A DNA stretch of 64,000 nucleotides from Pseudomonas azotoformans. GTDB taxonomy: Bacteria; Pseudomonadota; Gammaproteobacteria; Pseudomonadales; Pseudomonadaceae. Within the stretch, counting starts at the first letter, position 1. Each line of letters begins with the position of its first letter. The position numbers and the translations under genes are program-made. The stretch covers positions 6,014,001 to 6,078,000 of the forward strand of contig NZ_CP014546.1 in the NCBI RefSeq assembly GCF_001579805.1. The letters are read 5' to 3'. The notes beneath the pieces were generated by a model. That model searched no databases. It was not told the origin of the DNA and saw nothing but the letters and a program-made list of their open reading frames with translations. This document shows positions 35,569 to 43,967 of the stretch, one piece after another.

Positions 35569-36108
35569 TCACTGGCGCAATTCACACACCGCGTTGCCCT
35601 TCATGCCCGACGCATGCACGCTCACATGACGCACACGGAAACCGGGCTTCTGGACGAGCTGCTTCTCTTCCCACTGACCCCCGTTCTCGATCTGGTAACC
35701 GATAGCGCCATCGGCTTGCCAGGTCAGGCGTAGGGTATAAACGCCGTTCTGGTCGAGGGTTTGATGAATCGCCGTATCAATCACCGGCTTGGCCTTGTTG
35801 AACGTGCGCAGGTTGAAAATGCGCTGGTCCGTACCGGCCGGCGAATAACTGGAAAGAAACAACGTATCGTCTTCGGCCGCATCCTCGGCGGCCGCAAGGA
35901 TGACCGAAGGCACCCACTTCTCGCCACGGTCCTGGGTGTCGGTGGTCACCTTGCACGTCAACTGACCCTTGCCCGTAACGTCCTGACGCCAGGCGGTCTC
36001 GAAGTAGCCGTAGGGCACATCGAAACGCAGGGTTTTCTCGGTGACTTGCTCACAGCCGGCCAGCAGGCAAAGCGCCGATAGACCGATGAATCCTTGAAGA
36101 ACCTTCAC
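35569..36108 (-). CDS. Lipoprotein, unknown function
   Basis: A 179-residue lipoprotein: MKVLQGFIGLSALCLLAGCE with the lipobox LAGC and acyl-Cys at residue 19. The +2 residue is Glu, which does not block outer-membrane sorting. The mature part is beta-rich, with two further Cys (TCKVTTD and AVCELRQ) that could form a disulfide. The start is a GTG after AAGGA. No family recognised. The HEXXH gene begins 102 bp downstream, so they may share a transcript. Confidence 0.78.
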   Translation of the reverse strand: MKVLQGFIGLSALCLLAGCEQVTEKTLRFDVPYGYFETAWRQDVTGKGQLTCKVTTDTQDRGEKWVPSVILAAAEDAAEDDTLFLSSYSPAGTDQRIFNLRTFNKAKPVIDTAIHQTLDQNGVYTLRLTWQADGAIGYQIENGGQWEEKQLVQKPGFRVRHVSVHASGMKGNAVCELRQ

Positions 36109-36144
36109 GTGCTGTCCTTGGCTTGAATGGGGGGGAGCGCAAGG

Positions 36145-37089
36145 TTACCCGGACGAAGGAAGATTGAGTACTCCCCCACCGACGCGTTGACTGATCCACC
36201 GGCGGCTGCAGGCAAGCACACTCGCCCCCATCGCCACCGGAAAATGAATAAACCCATGGGCCGCCTCCGGCAGCAAATGCGCCTCGGCCCCCGGCCATCG
36301 CTCGGCTATCAGCAGCGTGTCATCCTTCAACGGGTCCAACTCACCCACGAACATCAACGCCGGCGGCAAGCCGTCGAAGTCGCCATACAAGGGTGACAAC
36401 GGCGGCTGGCGTCGCGCCTCATCGCTCAACCCCGGCGTGAGCAGGCGCAGCGCCTCGACCATGCCCGGCCCGTCCAGCAACAAGGTGTCGGGCCCCGCTG
36501 TGCGCACGCTGGGTGTGCCGGTCAAGTCGTAGACGCCGTAATACAACACCGCCCCGCTCACCCGCTGGAGCAGCGCTGGCCATTGCTTCAACGCCAGCAA
36601 GGTCGCCGCCGCCAGGTGCCCGCCGGCCGATTCGCCGACGACGATCACCGGTAAGCCGGCAAACTCCTCAGTGGTGAGCAGCCACCGCGCCGCCGCCAGG
36701 CAGTCGTCCATCAGCCCTTCGACCGGCGTGTCGACCGCCAGCCGATAATCCACCGACACCACCGCCACGTCACAGGCGTTGACCATACCCAGGTTGAGGT
36801 CGTCATCCATCTGCGCATTGCCGATCACCCAGCCGCCACCGTGGATATCCAGCACCACGCCCTTGGGCTTGCCGCTGGGGCGCAAGATGCGTACGGGGAC
36901 GGTGTCGACGTAGTGGGTGTCAGCCAGAGGGGCTTTCTTGATCGTTTGACTGACCCGCAACAGCGCCTGGATCAAACGCGGCGTGACGCGATTGCGGATC
37001 TTGAAGCGCGGCAGCCAGGCGAGCTTTTGGTTGAAGCGCCGCATCTCGGCCCGTTCGGGCTCGCTGGCGGGCCATGCTTTAACGGCCAT
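36145..37089 (-). CDS. Alpha/beta hydrolase, hormone-sensitive-lipase type
   Basis: Cytoplasmic carboxylesterase of 314 residues. The oxyanion-hole motif DIHGGGWVIG, the nucleophile elbow GESAGGH, the acid in VGELDPLKDD and the His in AAHGFIHFP are all visible, the pattern of the HSL (lipase family IV) group. The ATG overlaps the TspO stop, so the two genes are coupled. The substrate is unknown; short-chain esters are typical for the family. Confidence 0.9.
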   Translation of the reverse strand: MAVKAWPASEPERAEMRRFNQKLAWLPRFKIRNRVTPRLIQALLRVSQTIKKAPLADTHYVDTVPVRILRPSGKPKGVVLDIHGGGWVIGNAQMDDDLNLGMVNACDVAVVSVDYRLAVDTPVEGLMDDCLAAARWLLTTEEFAGLPVIVVGESAGGHLAAATLLALKQWPALLQRVSGAVLYYGVYDLTGTPSVRTAGPDTLLLDGPGMVEALRLLTPGLSDEARRQPPLSPLYGDFDGLPPALMFVGELDPLKDDTLLIAERWPGAEAHLLPEAAHGFIHFPVAMGASVLACSRRWISQRVGGGVLNLPSSG

Positions 37090-37529
37090 CAGCGGTTATT
37101 CCGCAGGATCGAGAAGTTCAGCGCCGCCGCCACACACAGCCACGCCAGGTACGGGAACAGGATCAAGCCGGTGATCAGGTCCAACTGCACCGCCAGCACC
37201 ACCATCGTCGCCACGGTCAGCCACAACACCGCCAGAATCACCATCCCGGCGAGGATGCGATGGGCGCCGAAAAACACCGGCGTCCACAAGGTGTTCAACG
37301 CAATCTGCGCCGCCCACAACGCCAACACGGTTTGGCTGCCCGGAATCAGGCTCAGGCGGTAACCGGCCCAGGCCAGCAGCAGGTAAATAATCGTCCACGC
37401 CACCGGGAACAGCCAATTGGGCGGCGTGAAGCTGGGCTTGACCAGGGATTCGTACCAGGCACCCGGTTTGAAGAGCATGCCGGTACTGGCAGCGGCGGCG
37501 CAGGCGAGCAGGAAGATGAAGAAGGTCAT
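37089..37529 (-). CDS. TspO/MBR-family membrane protein
   Basis: A 146-residue five-helix protein of the translocator/tryptophan-rich sensory family. Start at 37529 after AAGGA; the upstream frame extension has no binding site. The signature is FTPPNWLFPVAWTIIYLLLAWAGY near residue 34, and later LNTLWTPVFFGAHRI, both characteristic. Family members bind porphyrins and affect tetrapyrrole and stress responses. It overlaps the hydrolase start by one base of ATGA. Confidence 0.92.
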   Translation of the reverse strand: MTFFIFLLACAAAASTGMLFKPGAWYESLVKPSFTPPNWLFPVAWTIIYLLLAWAGYRLSLIPGSQTVLALWAAQIALNTLWTPVFFGAHRILAGMVILAVLWLTVATMVVLAVQLDLITGLILFPYLAWLCVAAALNFSILRNNR

Positions 37530-37594
37530 AGTCGATCCTTGGCTGGGCATTTCAAGCTTGGACGTGCGGGACGCGGGTAAAAGTTCACTGCCAT

Positions 37595-38155
37595 TCAGGG
37601 TTCCACTATTTCCAGCCAAGGCCAACGCGCCTGATAACTGCGGGCCTTGTGCATAAACAATGCAGGTTCCGGATGCAGCGGGTTGATGCGCAGCACGCCC
37701 TGTGCCACGTCCTCCAGCCCATACGGCGCATACAACTCGCCCGTCGCAACCTCCAAGCCGATGCACGTACCCGCCACCAGGTAACGATCAATCCCCTGCT
37801 TGGCCGTGTGCAACTGCGGATAAGGCCGCCCAAAGCGTTCGCCATACCACAGGTGCACCCGCGCCTGGTTCTTTACCTCGACATTGACGCCCAGGTCCTC
37901 GAACAACCGCTCGGCCGCCCGGATGACCACGTCTTCGGCCTCGTAGGACAGGTCGGTATCAAAATAGAAAACGTCGTAGTCCTTGACGCCCTGGGCCGCG
38001 GGCAAATTCGACTGATGATTCCACACCGCCTGGAACAGGCAGCCCGCCGTGAGAAAGCACTGGTCTACCCCGAGGTCAGGCAGGCGCGCGGTGATTTCGG
38101 CGTTGATGGGGTTGGCCATGGCCAGGCTGAGCAAATCGTCGACGGTCAATGTCAT
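37595..38155 (-). CDS. Nucleotidyltransferase family protein (NTP_transf_6)
   Basis: A 186-residue soluble protein that resembles the NTP_transf_6/DUF925 group: the strand FLTAGCLFQAVWNHQ, the metal-binding pair KDYDVFYFDTDLSYEAED and VNVEVKNQARVHLWY. The substrate of this family is not known. AAAGGAA precedes the ATG. It is followed by the TspO-hydrolase pair on the same strand with a 65-bp gap. Confidence 0.85.
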   Translation of the reverse strand: MTLTVDDLLSLAMANPINAEITARLPDLGVDQCFLTAGCLFQAVWNHQSNLPAAQGVKDYDVFYFDTDLSYEAEDVVIRAAERLFEDLGVNVEVKNQARVHLWYGERFGRPYPQLHTAKQGIDRYLVAGTCIGLEVATGELYAPYGLEDVAQGVLRINPLHPEPALFMHKARSYQARWPWLEIVEP

Positions 38156-38332
38156 GGGCGTTCCTTTCTATCGGGCCAGCGTCAGGCCCCTACTGTAGCG
38201 CACCCTCATGACAAGGTTTCTTCGCTATTTTTGCCAGCGGTTGGAATATTCCCCCCACCCCGAACGTTTTGAATTCAACTCGCGCCCTCCTGCGAAGGGG
38301 CGCTCGGCACATTGAACGAGCGGGGAATCATC

Positions 38333-38797
38333 ATGGCGATTGTATTGTCGGGACATGGCTTGGCCTGCGGGGACGGGTTCCCGCCTTTTGCACTGCCGAG
38401 GGGTTTTACGCTGTATTTCTGGACCGCCGACGGCATTCCCATCCGCGATAACGTGGCGGGCCGGATCGAAGCCGACCCCGCGTCGATGAACCCGCGCCTG
38501 GCCCCTAACGTCGTGTCCCGAGGCGGGCTGGTGAAGGATTACTGGTTGCTGGACTCCACCAACCCGCCGCTGACGATCAACCCCACGCCGCCGCCTCACA
38601 CGCAGTTGATCGCCGGTGCCGGTGACGTCTGGCGGTTGAGCGAGATCATGGCGTCCTATGAAGCCAAGGGCTGGGGCGACATCAATAACCCCACACCGGT
38701 GCATTGGTGCGCCTGCCGCAGCAACTTGCCGGCGCCCGCTTGGCAACAGTCGCTGAGGCCGTTTAATCCTGACCCGAAAAAACCTGCCTGGCGCTAA
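38333..38797 (+). CDS. Stv-like domain protein (putative adhesin/effector domain)
   Basis: A 154-residue protein starting MAIVLSGHGLACGDGFPPFA. The N-terminal part, SGHG..., then LPRGFTLYFWTADG, resembles what is described as the putative adhesin Stv domain seen in polymorphic-toxin proteins, but I recall this from pattern only. No signal peptide. Two Cys near the end (HWCACRS). GGGGA precedes the ATG at 38333. The gene converges on a 77-residue unknown gene with 3 bp between stops. Function unknown. Confidence 0.6.
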   Translation: MAIVLSGHGLACGDGFPPFALPRGFTLYFWTADGIPIRDNVAGRIEADPASMNPRLAPNVVSRGGLVKDYWLLDSTNPPLTINPTPPPHTQLIAGAGDVWRLSEIMASYEAKGWGDINNPTPVHWCACRSNLPAPAWQQSLRPFNPDPKKPAWR

Positions 38798-38800
38798 CGC

Positions 38801-39034
38801 CTAGCCCTTCAATTCAGTTGCCCGATTGCTCGCTGCGTCGTCGTAGGCCACATACAGTGACTCGGCGATCTGGCTTTTGATGGCTTTGGTCGACTCCAGC
38901 CCCAGCACAAACCCTTCGGCCTTGCCGCCGGCACGGTTGAGTTCTTCATGGGTGGAAGCGCCGGTGATAGCGTCGAGAAGCTTGGTGGCGTGAGGACCGA
39001 CGCCTTTGGGGAGGGAGATTTGGTCAATGGACAT
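38801..39034 (-). CDS. Small hypothetical protein
   Basis: A 77-residue hydrophilic protein (MSIDQISLPKGVGPHATKLL...) with predicted helices and no signal or membrane segment. The start at 39034 follows a GGTATCG-rich stretch with GAGG-like bases; upstream in-frame codons look non-coding. No family recognised. Its stop lies 3 bp from that of the convergent Stv-like gene. Possible partner protein, but convergent order makes this weak. Confidence 0.5.
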   Translation of the reverse strand: MSIDQISLPKGVGPHATKLLDAITGASTHEELNRAGGKAEGFVLGLESTKAIKSQIAESLYVAYDDAASNRATELKG

Positions 39035-39249
39035 GGGCGATACCTTGCAAGAGGGAGATCGGTAGCGCGTGGAACCACTGCCGGGGTGGGCATGGTAGAC
39101 CTGTTTGCGCAGATGTCCCAATCCCTCGCATCAACCGGCCCGATCCCGCGCGCCAAAAAAAATCACCCACCGCATGCTGGCCCCGGCACGCCAGCGTCGC
39201 TGACGTGCAGCAGCCCTTAAGACCGACCCACAATAACAAAGAGGTTCTT

Positions 39250-40482
39250 ATGCCCGTGCTCCCGCGCTTCAAGCGCCGCGCCCTATCCGTGTTGATCGGC
39301 GCCGCAACACTCGCGCTGTCGCTGTCCGCCTGCGCGTCCCCGCCCTACCCCCATGCCCAGGAACCGATTGGCGACGTGCAGGCCATCTACGACGGCAAAC
39401 TCAGCCCCGAACTGGCGGTGACCACCTTCCGCAATACCGACCGCTTGTTCCCGGTACGCACCATCAAGGCTGGCGGTCATCCGTTCCCGCTGCCGCGCAG
39501 CAACCAGCCATTGGCTCCGGTGGCCTTCGACTTCAAAGGCAAGCACTACAGCCTCGACGACTACGTGACGACCAACCGCGTCACCGGGCTGCTGGTGCTC
39601 AAGGACGGCAAGATCGTCGATGAACGCTACACCCACGGAAACACCGCCGAAACCCGCTGGATGTCAATGTCGGTGGCCAAATCGGTCACCTCAACCCTGG
39701 TGGGCGCAGCCCTACAGGACGGCTCGATCAAAAGCCTGGACGACAAAGTCACCCACTACCTGCCCGCCCTGGCCGGCAGCGCCTATGACCAAGTCACCGT
39801 GCGGCAGATCCTGGCCATGCGTTCCGGGGTCAAATGGAACGAGCAATACACCGACCCCACCTCAGACGAACGCCACCTGATCCAACTGCGCAGCGAACAA
39901 GTGACCGGCTCCCTGCTCAAGTTCATGGCCACTCTCTCCACCGCCGCGCCACCGGGCACCCGCACCAACTACAGTACCGGTGAAACCCAAGTACTCGGCC
40001 AACTGGTCAGCGCCGCCGTGGGCAAGCCGCTCACCCTATACCTCAGCGAGAAAATCTGGGCGCCCTATGGCATGCAGACCGACGCCAAATGGTGGCTCGA
40101 CGGCGCCAATGGCAACGAAGTGGGCGGCAGCGGCATCAGCGCGACACTTGAGGACTACGGCCGCTTCGGCCAATTCGTACTCAGCGGCGGCAAGGCCGGT
40201 GGCAAGCAGGTATTGCCGGAAGGCTGGATGAATTTTGCCAGCGCTGTCACCGGTTCGGACGCCGCCTACGGCGATTTCGCCTCCATGTGGTGGCCCGGCT
40301 GGACCGACGCGTCCAAGGCCGATAAAGCCTTCACCGCAGCCGGAACGTTCGGTCAGTACATTTACATCAACCCGACCAAAAACGTGGTGATCGTGGTGTG
40401 GCAGGCCCAAACCCAACCCACTGGCGGCAAAGTGATCGACGACATGGTCGCGTTTGACGCGATTGCCAAAGTGCTGCCGTAA
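39250..40482 (+). CDS. Serine hydrolase, beta-lactamase/esterase (class C-like) lipoprotein
   Basis: A 410-residue protein with a lipoprotein-type leader (MPVLPRFKRRALSVLIGAAT, lipobox region LSACAS with Cys near residue 27). The SxxK catalytic motif is SVAK in WMSMSVAKSVTST, and the Tyr of the second motif is in TNYSTGETQ. These are the penicillin-binding-protein/class C fold residues shared by esterases such as EstB. True beta-lactamase activity cannot be inferred. The start at 39250 follows GAGG. A strong hairpin ends the unit. Confidence 0.87.
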   Translation: MPVLPRFKRRALSVLIGAATLALSLSACASPPYPHAQEPIGDVQAIYDGKLSPELAVTTFRNTDRLFPVRTIKAGGHPFPLPRSNQPLAPVAFDFKGKHYSLDDYVTTNRVTGLLVLKDGKIVDERYTHGNTAETRWMSMSVAKSVTSTLVGAALQDGSIKSLDDKVTHYLPALAGSAYDQVTVRQILAMRSGVKWNEQYTDPTSDERHLIQLRSEQVTGSLLKFMATLSTAAPPGTRTNYSTGETQVLGQLVSAAVGKPLTLYLSEKIWAPYGMQTDAKWWLDGANGNEVGGSGISATLEDYGRFGQFVLSGGKAGGKQVLPEGWMNFASAVTGSDAAYGDFASMWWPGWTDASKADKAFTAAGTFGQYIYINPTKNVVIVVWQAQTQPTGGKVIDDMVAFDAIAKVLP

Positions 40483-40489
40483 CTGAACA

Positions 40490-40522
40490 GGGGGCGGGCC
40501 ATTCTGACGCTGGCCCGCCCCC
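40490..40522. terminator. Bidirectional hairpin between hydrolase and LysR genes
   Basis: Arms GGGGGCGGGCC (40490-40500) and GGCCCGCCCCC (40512-40522) are perfectly complementary. It lies between two convergent stop codons and probably ends both transcripts, though there is no good U-run. Confidence 0.75.
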
Positions 40523-40526
40523 TTGA

Positions 40527-41411
40527 TCACCGCCCCAACACCCCTTTTACGAACTCCACAAAACTGCGGACCTTCGGCGTCACCTGCCGACCCGCCGTGT
40601 ACAGCAAGTTCATCGGCAACACCGGCACGTTGTAGTCCGGCAACAACGCCACCAACGTGCCCTTGCGCAGCGCGTCGTTCACCAACTCCTGGGGCAACAA
40701 CACCACGCCCAGCCCGGCCACCGCCGCCGAGAGCAGCGGGTCGCCCTGATTAATCGTCAAACGGCTTGTAATCGGCACCTCCACCCGCCCCTCCGGCCCG
40801 TCGAACTGCAAGTGCGAGCGCCCATCCGAATAGGCAAACGCCAGGCATTCATGCTCCTGCAAATCCCAAGGGTTGGTGATGCTCGGCCGCCGCGCCAGGT
40901 AGGCCGGCGCCGCGCACAACACCATCTGATAAGGCTTGAGGGGCAAGGCGGTCAGGCCGCTGTCGGCCAGCTCGCCGATGCGGAACACCACGTCGTAGCC
41001 GTCTTCCACCAAGTCGATCAGCTCGTTGGACAAGGTCAGGTCCACCGACACCTGCGGGTACTTGACCATGTACTCCAGCAAACGCGGCGCCAGGGTGCTG
41101 ACGCCAAAGGTGACCGGCGCATTGATGCGCAAGCGCCCACTGGGCACGCCACGGGTGACGGCGGCCATTTCTTCGGCGGCGTCCATGTCCGCCAGAATCA
41201 GCTTGGCGCGTTGATAAAACGTGCGCCCAAAATCCGTCAGGCTCTGCTTGCGCGTGGTGCGGTTGAGCAGCGACACACCCAGGTGCTGCTCCAGCATCTT
41301 CACCTGCTTGCCGATCAATTGCGGCGACAGGTTCAACTCATTCGCCACCGCACTGAACGAGCCCAGTTCCACGGCTTTGACGAAAGTGGCCATCAAGGTA
41401 AGGCGGTCCAT
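40527..41411 (-). CDS. LysR-family transcriptional regulator
   Basis: A 294-residue LTTR with the helix-turn-helix AVANELNLSPQLIGKQVKMLEQ in the first 60 residues and a standard effector domain (RINAPVTFGVSTLAPRL onward). It diverges from a quinone-oxidoreductase gene with 101 bp between starts, the classic arrangement for an LTTR and its target. The subgroup resembles regulators of reductase/efflux genes. Inducer unknown. Confidence 0.9.
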   Translation of the reverse strand: MDRLTLMATFVKAVELGSFSAVANELNLSPQLIGKQVKMLEQHLGVSLLNRTTRKQSLTDFGRTFYQRAKLILADMDAAEEMAAVTRGVPSGRLRINAPVTFGVSTLAPRLLEYMVKYPQVSVDLTLSNELIDLVEDGYDVVFRIGELADSGLTALPLKPYQMVLCAAPAYLARRPSITNPWDLQEHECLAFAYSDGRSHLQFDGPEGRVEVPITSRLTINQGDPLLSAAVAGLGVVLLPQELVNDALRKGTLVALLPDYNVPVLPMNLLYTAGRQVTPKVRSFVEFVKGVLGR

Positions 41412-41512
41412 TGGAAACCCGTTGTTTCTAGTGTTGCGCCATCCTAGACCTTTATCCCACGCCTTCCCAAGCCTAAATTGAACGCCTTATCGATCAACAT
41501 TGAGGCTCCCCC

Positions 41513-42502
41513 ATGCCACGCATTGTCCGACTCCACGCCTACGGCGACGCCAGCGTCTTGCAACTCGAAGACATCGACGTACCCGCCCCCGCCGCCGATG
41601 AAGTGCAAATCGACGTCAAAGCCTTCGGCCTCAACCGCGCCGAAGTGATGTTCCGCAACCACGCCTACCTGCAAGAAGCCGAATTCCCCAGCCGCCTCGG
41701 CTACGAAGCGGCCGGCGTAGTCGCCGCCGTCGGCGCCAACGTCACCGACCTGAAGGTGGGCGACGCCGTCAGCGTCATCCCACCGCTCGACATCGCCCGC
41801 TGGGGCACCTACGGCGAAGTCGCCAACGTGCCCGCCCACCTCACCGTCAAACACCCACAAAACCTCAACTTCGTCCAAGCCGCCGCCTCCTGGATGCAAT
41901 ACGTCACCGCCTGGGGCGCCCTGGTCGAACAAGCCAAACTCACCACAGGCGACTTCGTATTGGTGACCGCCGCCTCCAGCAGCGTCGGCCTCGCCGCCTT
42001 CCAGATCGCCCGCAGCGTCGGCGCCACCGCCATCGCCGTCACCCGCACCCGCGCCAAACAACAAGCCCTGCTCGACGCCGGCGCCCACCACGTCATCGTC
42101 AGCGACGAAGAAGACCTGGTGCAACGCGTGATGCAACTCACCGACGGCCAAGGCGCCCGCGTGGTGTTCGACCCCATAGGCGGGCCGGGCTTTGAAGCTC
42201 TCACCCAAAGCATGGCCCAGGGCGGGATCTTGCTGGAGTACGGCGCGTTAAGTACCGAGCCGACGCCGTTTCCGCTGTTTACCGTCTTGGGCAAATGTTT
42301 GACGCTGAAGGGGTATCTGTACGCCGAGATCGTGGCCGACCCGGCTGCGTTGGCGCGGGCCAAGGCGTTTATTTTGGACGGGCTGGCATCGGGCGCATTG
42401 GCGCCAGTGATTGCGAAGACGTTTGCGTTGGATGAGGTGCAGGACGCGCATCGGTATTTGGAAGCGAACCAGCAAGTGGGCAAGGTGGTGGTGACGGTGT
42501 GA
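41513..42502 (+). CDS. NADPH:quinone oxidoreductase / zinc-less MDR alcohol dehydrogenase family
   Basis: A 329-residue medium-chain reductase: GroES-like domain first (ALGNRAEVMFRN-type region, FGLNRAEVMFRNHAY here) and a Rossmann domain with VLVTAASSSVGLAAFQIA, the NADP-binding loop. The structural/catalytic Zn ligands of alcohol dehydrogenases are not apparent, which favours the QOR branch. GAGG lies 8 bp before the ATG. It is divergent from the LysR gene that likely controls it. Natural substrate unknown, possibly quinones or enals. Confidence 0.88.
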   Translation: MPRIVRLHAYGDASVLQLEDIDVPAPAADEVQIDVKAFGLNRAEVMFRNHAYLQEAEFPSRLGYEAAGVVAAVGANVTDLKVGDAVSVIPPLDIARWGTYGEVANVPAHLTVKHPQNLNFVQAAASWMQYVTAWGALVEQAKLTTGDFVLVTAASSSVGLAAFQIARSVGATAIAVTRTRAKQQALLDAGAHHVIVSDEEDLVQRVMQLTDGQGARVVFDPIGGPGFEALTQSMAQGGILLEYGALSTEPTPFPLFTVLGKCLTLKGYLYAEIVADPAALARAKAFILDGLASGALAPVIAKTFALDEVQDAHRYLEANQQVGKVVVTV

Positions 42503-42552
42503 GGGCGGTGTCCTAGGACATTTCCCAAAGCTGGGCAGTGGGTTGCCCGATT

Positions 42553-42845
42553 GCCTACGCCTGCGTCAGAATCCGCCGGCTTGTGCGCTGGGGTGGTGGA
42601 ATCTATGGTTGCGCGGTCGCTGAATTTTTCGGTGATCGGGTTTAGTAGCCTGATGGTTTATCCAGACAAAGTGCACAAGCTTCAATCAGTCAGACGACTC
42701 CGTCTGCACTTGATGGTGGCTGTGCGCAGGGCGCCTCCGGGCGCGCCGGCTTTCGTTTGGATTCCCCGGTCTACTAACCTGCGTACAGCTGCCTCCCTTT
42801 TGTTTAGTAGCTGAGGGGTGGTGGCCTAAAAACAGGAATGCAAAC
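42553..42845 (+). ncRNA. Structured leader of DUF6124 gene 1
   Basis: About 290 bp upstream of the first DUF6124 gene closely match the leader of the second copy, far better than the intergenic DNA around them. Shared parts: GTTTAGTAG (42640), a GCGCC-TCCG-GGCGC hairpin with a UNCG-type loop (42731-42744), CTACTAAC (42771), then GTTTAGTAG again (42802) inside the loop of a GC-rich hairpin that ends about 20 bases before the ATG. It looks like a structured 5' RNA with alternative pairings. Boundaries are approximate. Confidence 0.55.
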
Positions 42846-43085
42846 ATGTTTGAAGGTTCACAAGGTTCGAATGCGCTCTTTTACGTCGCTCCAGACGCCA
42901 GTAACGAAATCCTCATTACCAACAGCTACGAAACCTTTTCCTCAGTCAGCACGCTCCTGCTTGATCTTTCAGAAGACCTGAGTGGAAAACACCGTGATAT
43001 CGCCTTGGCAATTTACCAATTGAGTGAATTGGGTGTGCTGCTCACAGCGAAGCTGTTAAATCGTGAGGCGCCTAGCGTCGGCTGA
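42846..43085 (+). CDS. DUF6124 family protein, copy 1
   Basis: A 79-residue soluble helical protein (MFEGSQGSNALFYVAPDASN, then SYETFSSVSTLL and SGKHRDIALAIYQLSELGVLL). DUF6124 proteins are small, abundant in Pseudomonas, of unknown function and usually found as paralogues. AGGAA stands 7 bp before the ATG. It is a tandem paralogue of the gene at 43646; the two share about 70% of residues and their leaders. A hairpin terminator follows at 43141. Confidence 0.78.
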   Translation: MFEGSQGSNALFYVAPDASNEILITNSYETFSSVSTLLLDLSEDLSGKHRDIALAIYQLSELGVLLTAKLLNREAPSVG

Positions 43086-43140
43086 TTGCTAGCCATCCAG
43101 AGTGCTAGCTCGTTTGGTTGCCAAAGAGCCATTCGAGAAA

Positions 43141-43179
43141 AGGGACGGATTAGTTAAATCGAAAAATAAATCCGTCCCT
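43141..43179 (+). repeat. Hairpin repeat AGGGACGGATT / AATCCGTCCCT, copy 1
   Basis: Perfect 11-bp arms (43141-43151 and 43169-43179) around an AT-rich loop, followed by CTTT. It lies just after DUF6124 copy 1 and could act as its terminator. The same hairpin type recurs at 43926 and 44425. Bases 43180-43335 between it and the next leader hold no gene that I can support. Confidence 0.7.
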
Positions 43180-43335
43180 CTTTCCCCGTTTTCTGATTGG
43201 GCGGGGATTGGGAGGCGGGATTGAATTTCAGAAAGAGGCTACAGGAGCCCCGATCAATGCGTACAGCAATGGCGCAAAAACTCTGCCGCTGCGCCACGCA
43301 TTTGCGCAGTTGAAGCCGGGATAAGTCCCAAAGCC

Positions 43336-43645
43336 ATCCGGCACCTTGCTCCGGTGCCTACGCCTACGTCAGAATCTGCCGGCTTGTGCGCTGTGGTGGT
43401 CGAATCTAAGGTTGCGTGGTCGCTGAATTTCTCGGTGATCGGGTTTAGTAGCCTGATGGGTCAATTACGTTTAGTGCATGAGCATCATCAATCTGACATC
43501 CCAGTCTGTGCTTGATGGTGGCTGTACGCAGGGCGCCTTCGGGCGCGCCGGCTTTGCGTAATTCCCCGGTCTACTAACCTGCGTACAGCTGCCACCCTCT
43601 CGTTTAGTAGCGATGAGATGGCGGCCCAAATCAGGAATTACGAGC
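43336..43645 (+). ncRNA. Structured leader of DUF6124 gene 2
   Basis: Matches the leader of copy 1. GTTTAGTAG at 43443, the GCGCC-TTCG-GGCGC hairpin at 43533-43546 (loop UUCG here, UCCG in copy 1, both UNCG), CTACTAAC at 43571, and GTTTAGTAG at 43602 in the loop of a GCTGCCACC/GATGGCGGC hairpin (43588-43625). The middle segment between the first GTTTAGTAG and the UNCG hairpin diverges between copies, while flanking parts are held. Boundaries are approximate. Confidence 0.55.
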
Positions 43646-43885
43646 ATGTTGAAAGCCACAACAGAACCAACCCGCCTCTTCACCGTCGCTACCGAAGCAA
43701 GCACTGAAACCCTCATCACCAACAGCTATGAAACGTTTGCCCCTGTCAGCACCCTGCTGATTGAGCTGTCCGAGGATCTGACCGGCAAACACCGTGATAT
43801 TGCGTTGGCCATTCATCAACTGAGTGAGTTAGGCGTACTGCTCACGGCCAAGCTTCTAGACTGTGAAGCACCTTGCGCACGCTAA
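43646..43885 (+). CDS. DUF6124 family protein, copy 2
   Basis: A 79-residue paralogue of copy 1 (MLKATTEPTRLFTVATEAST; shared TNSYETF, STLL, LTGKHRDIALAIHQLSELGVLLTAKLL). The start at 43646 follows AGGAA and aligns with copy 1; an upstream in-frame ATG lies inside the leader hairpin. Unknown function; the C-terminal six residues differ most between copies. A hairpin of the same repeat type ends the unit at 43926. Confidence 0.78.
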   Translation: MLKATTEPTRLFTVATEASTETLITNSYETFAPVSTLLIELSEDLTGKHRDIALAIHQLSELGVLLTAKLLDCEAPCAR

Positions 43886-43925
43886 TCATCCGAAATACAT
43901 AGAGCTATCGCCAGTATGAAAAAAA

Positions 43926-43959
43926 AGGGGCGAATTTATAGGAAAACAAATCCGCCCCT
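43926..43959. repeat. Hairpin repeat, copy 2 (AGGGGCGAATTT / AAATCCGCCCCT)
   Basis: Twelve-bp arms (43926-43937 and 43948-43959) with one mismatch and an AAAAAA run on the left. It lies between two convergent genes (DUF6124 copy 2 and DUF3892) and could end both. It is related to the hairpins at 43141 and 44425. Confidence 0.7.
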
Positions 43960-43967
43960 CCCTAACC

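Noticed and set aside
42514..42526. TAGGACATTTCCC, one base off the fimbrial operator element
   Set aside because: It has no second copy 21-22 bp away, no -10 at the expected place and no fimbrial gene nearby, so I treat it as chance until a genome scan says otherwise.
43181..43335. Possible small gene between the DUF6124 copies
   Set aside because: No frame with start, binding site and sensible composition; only repeat and leader fragments are seen.
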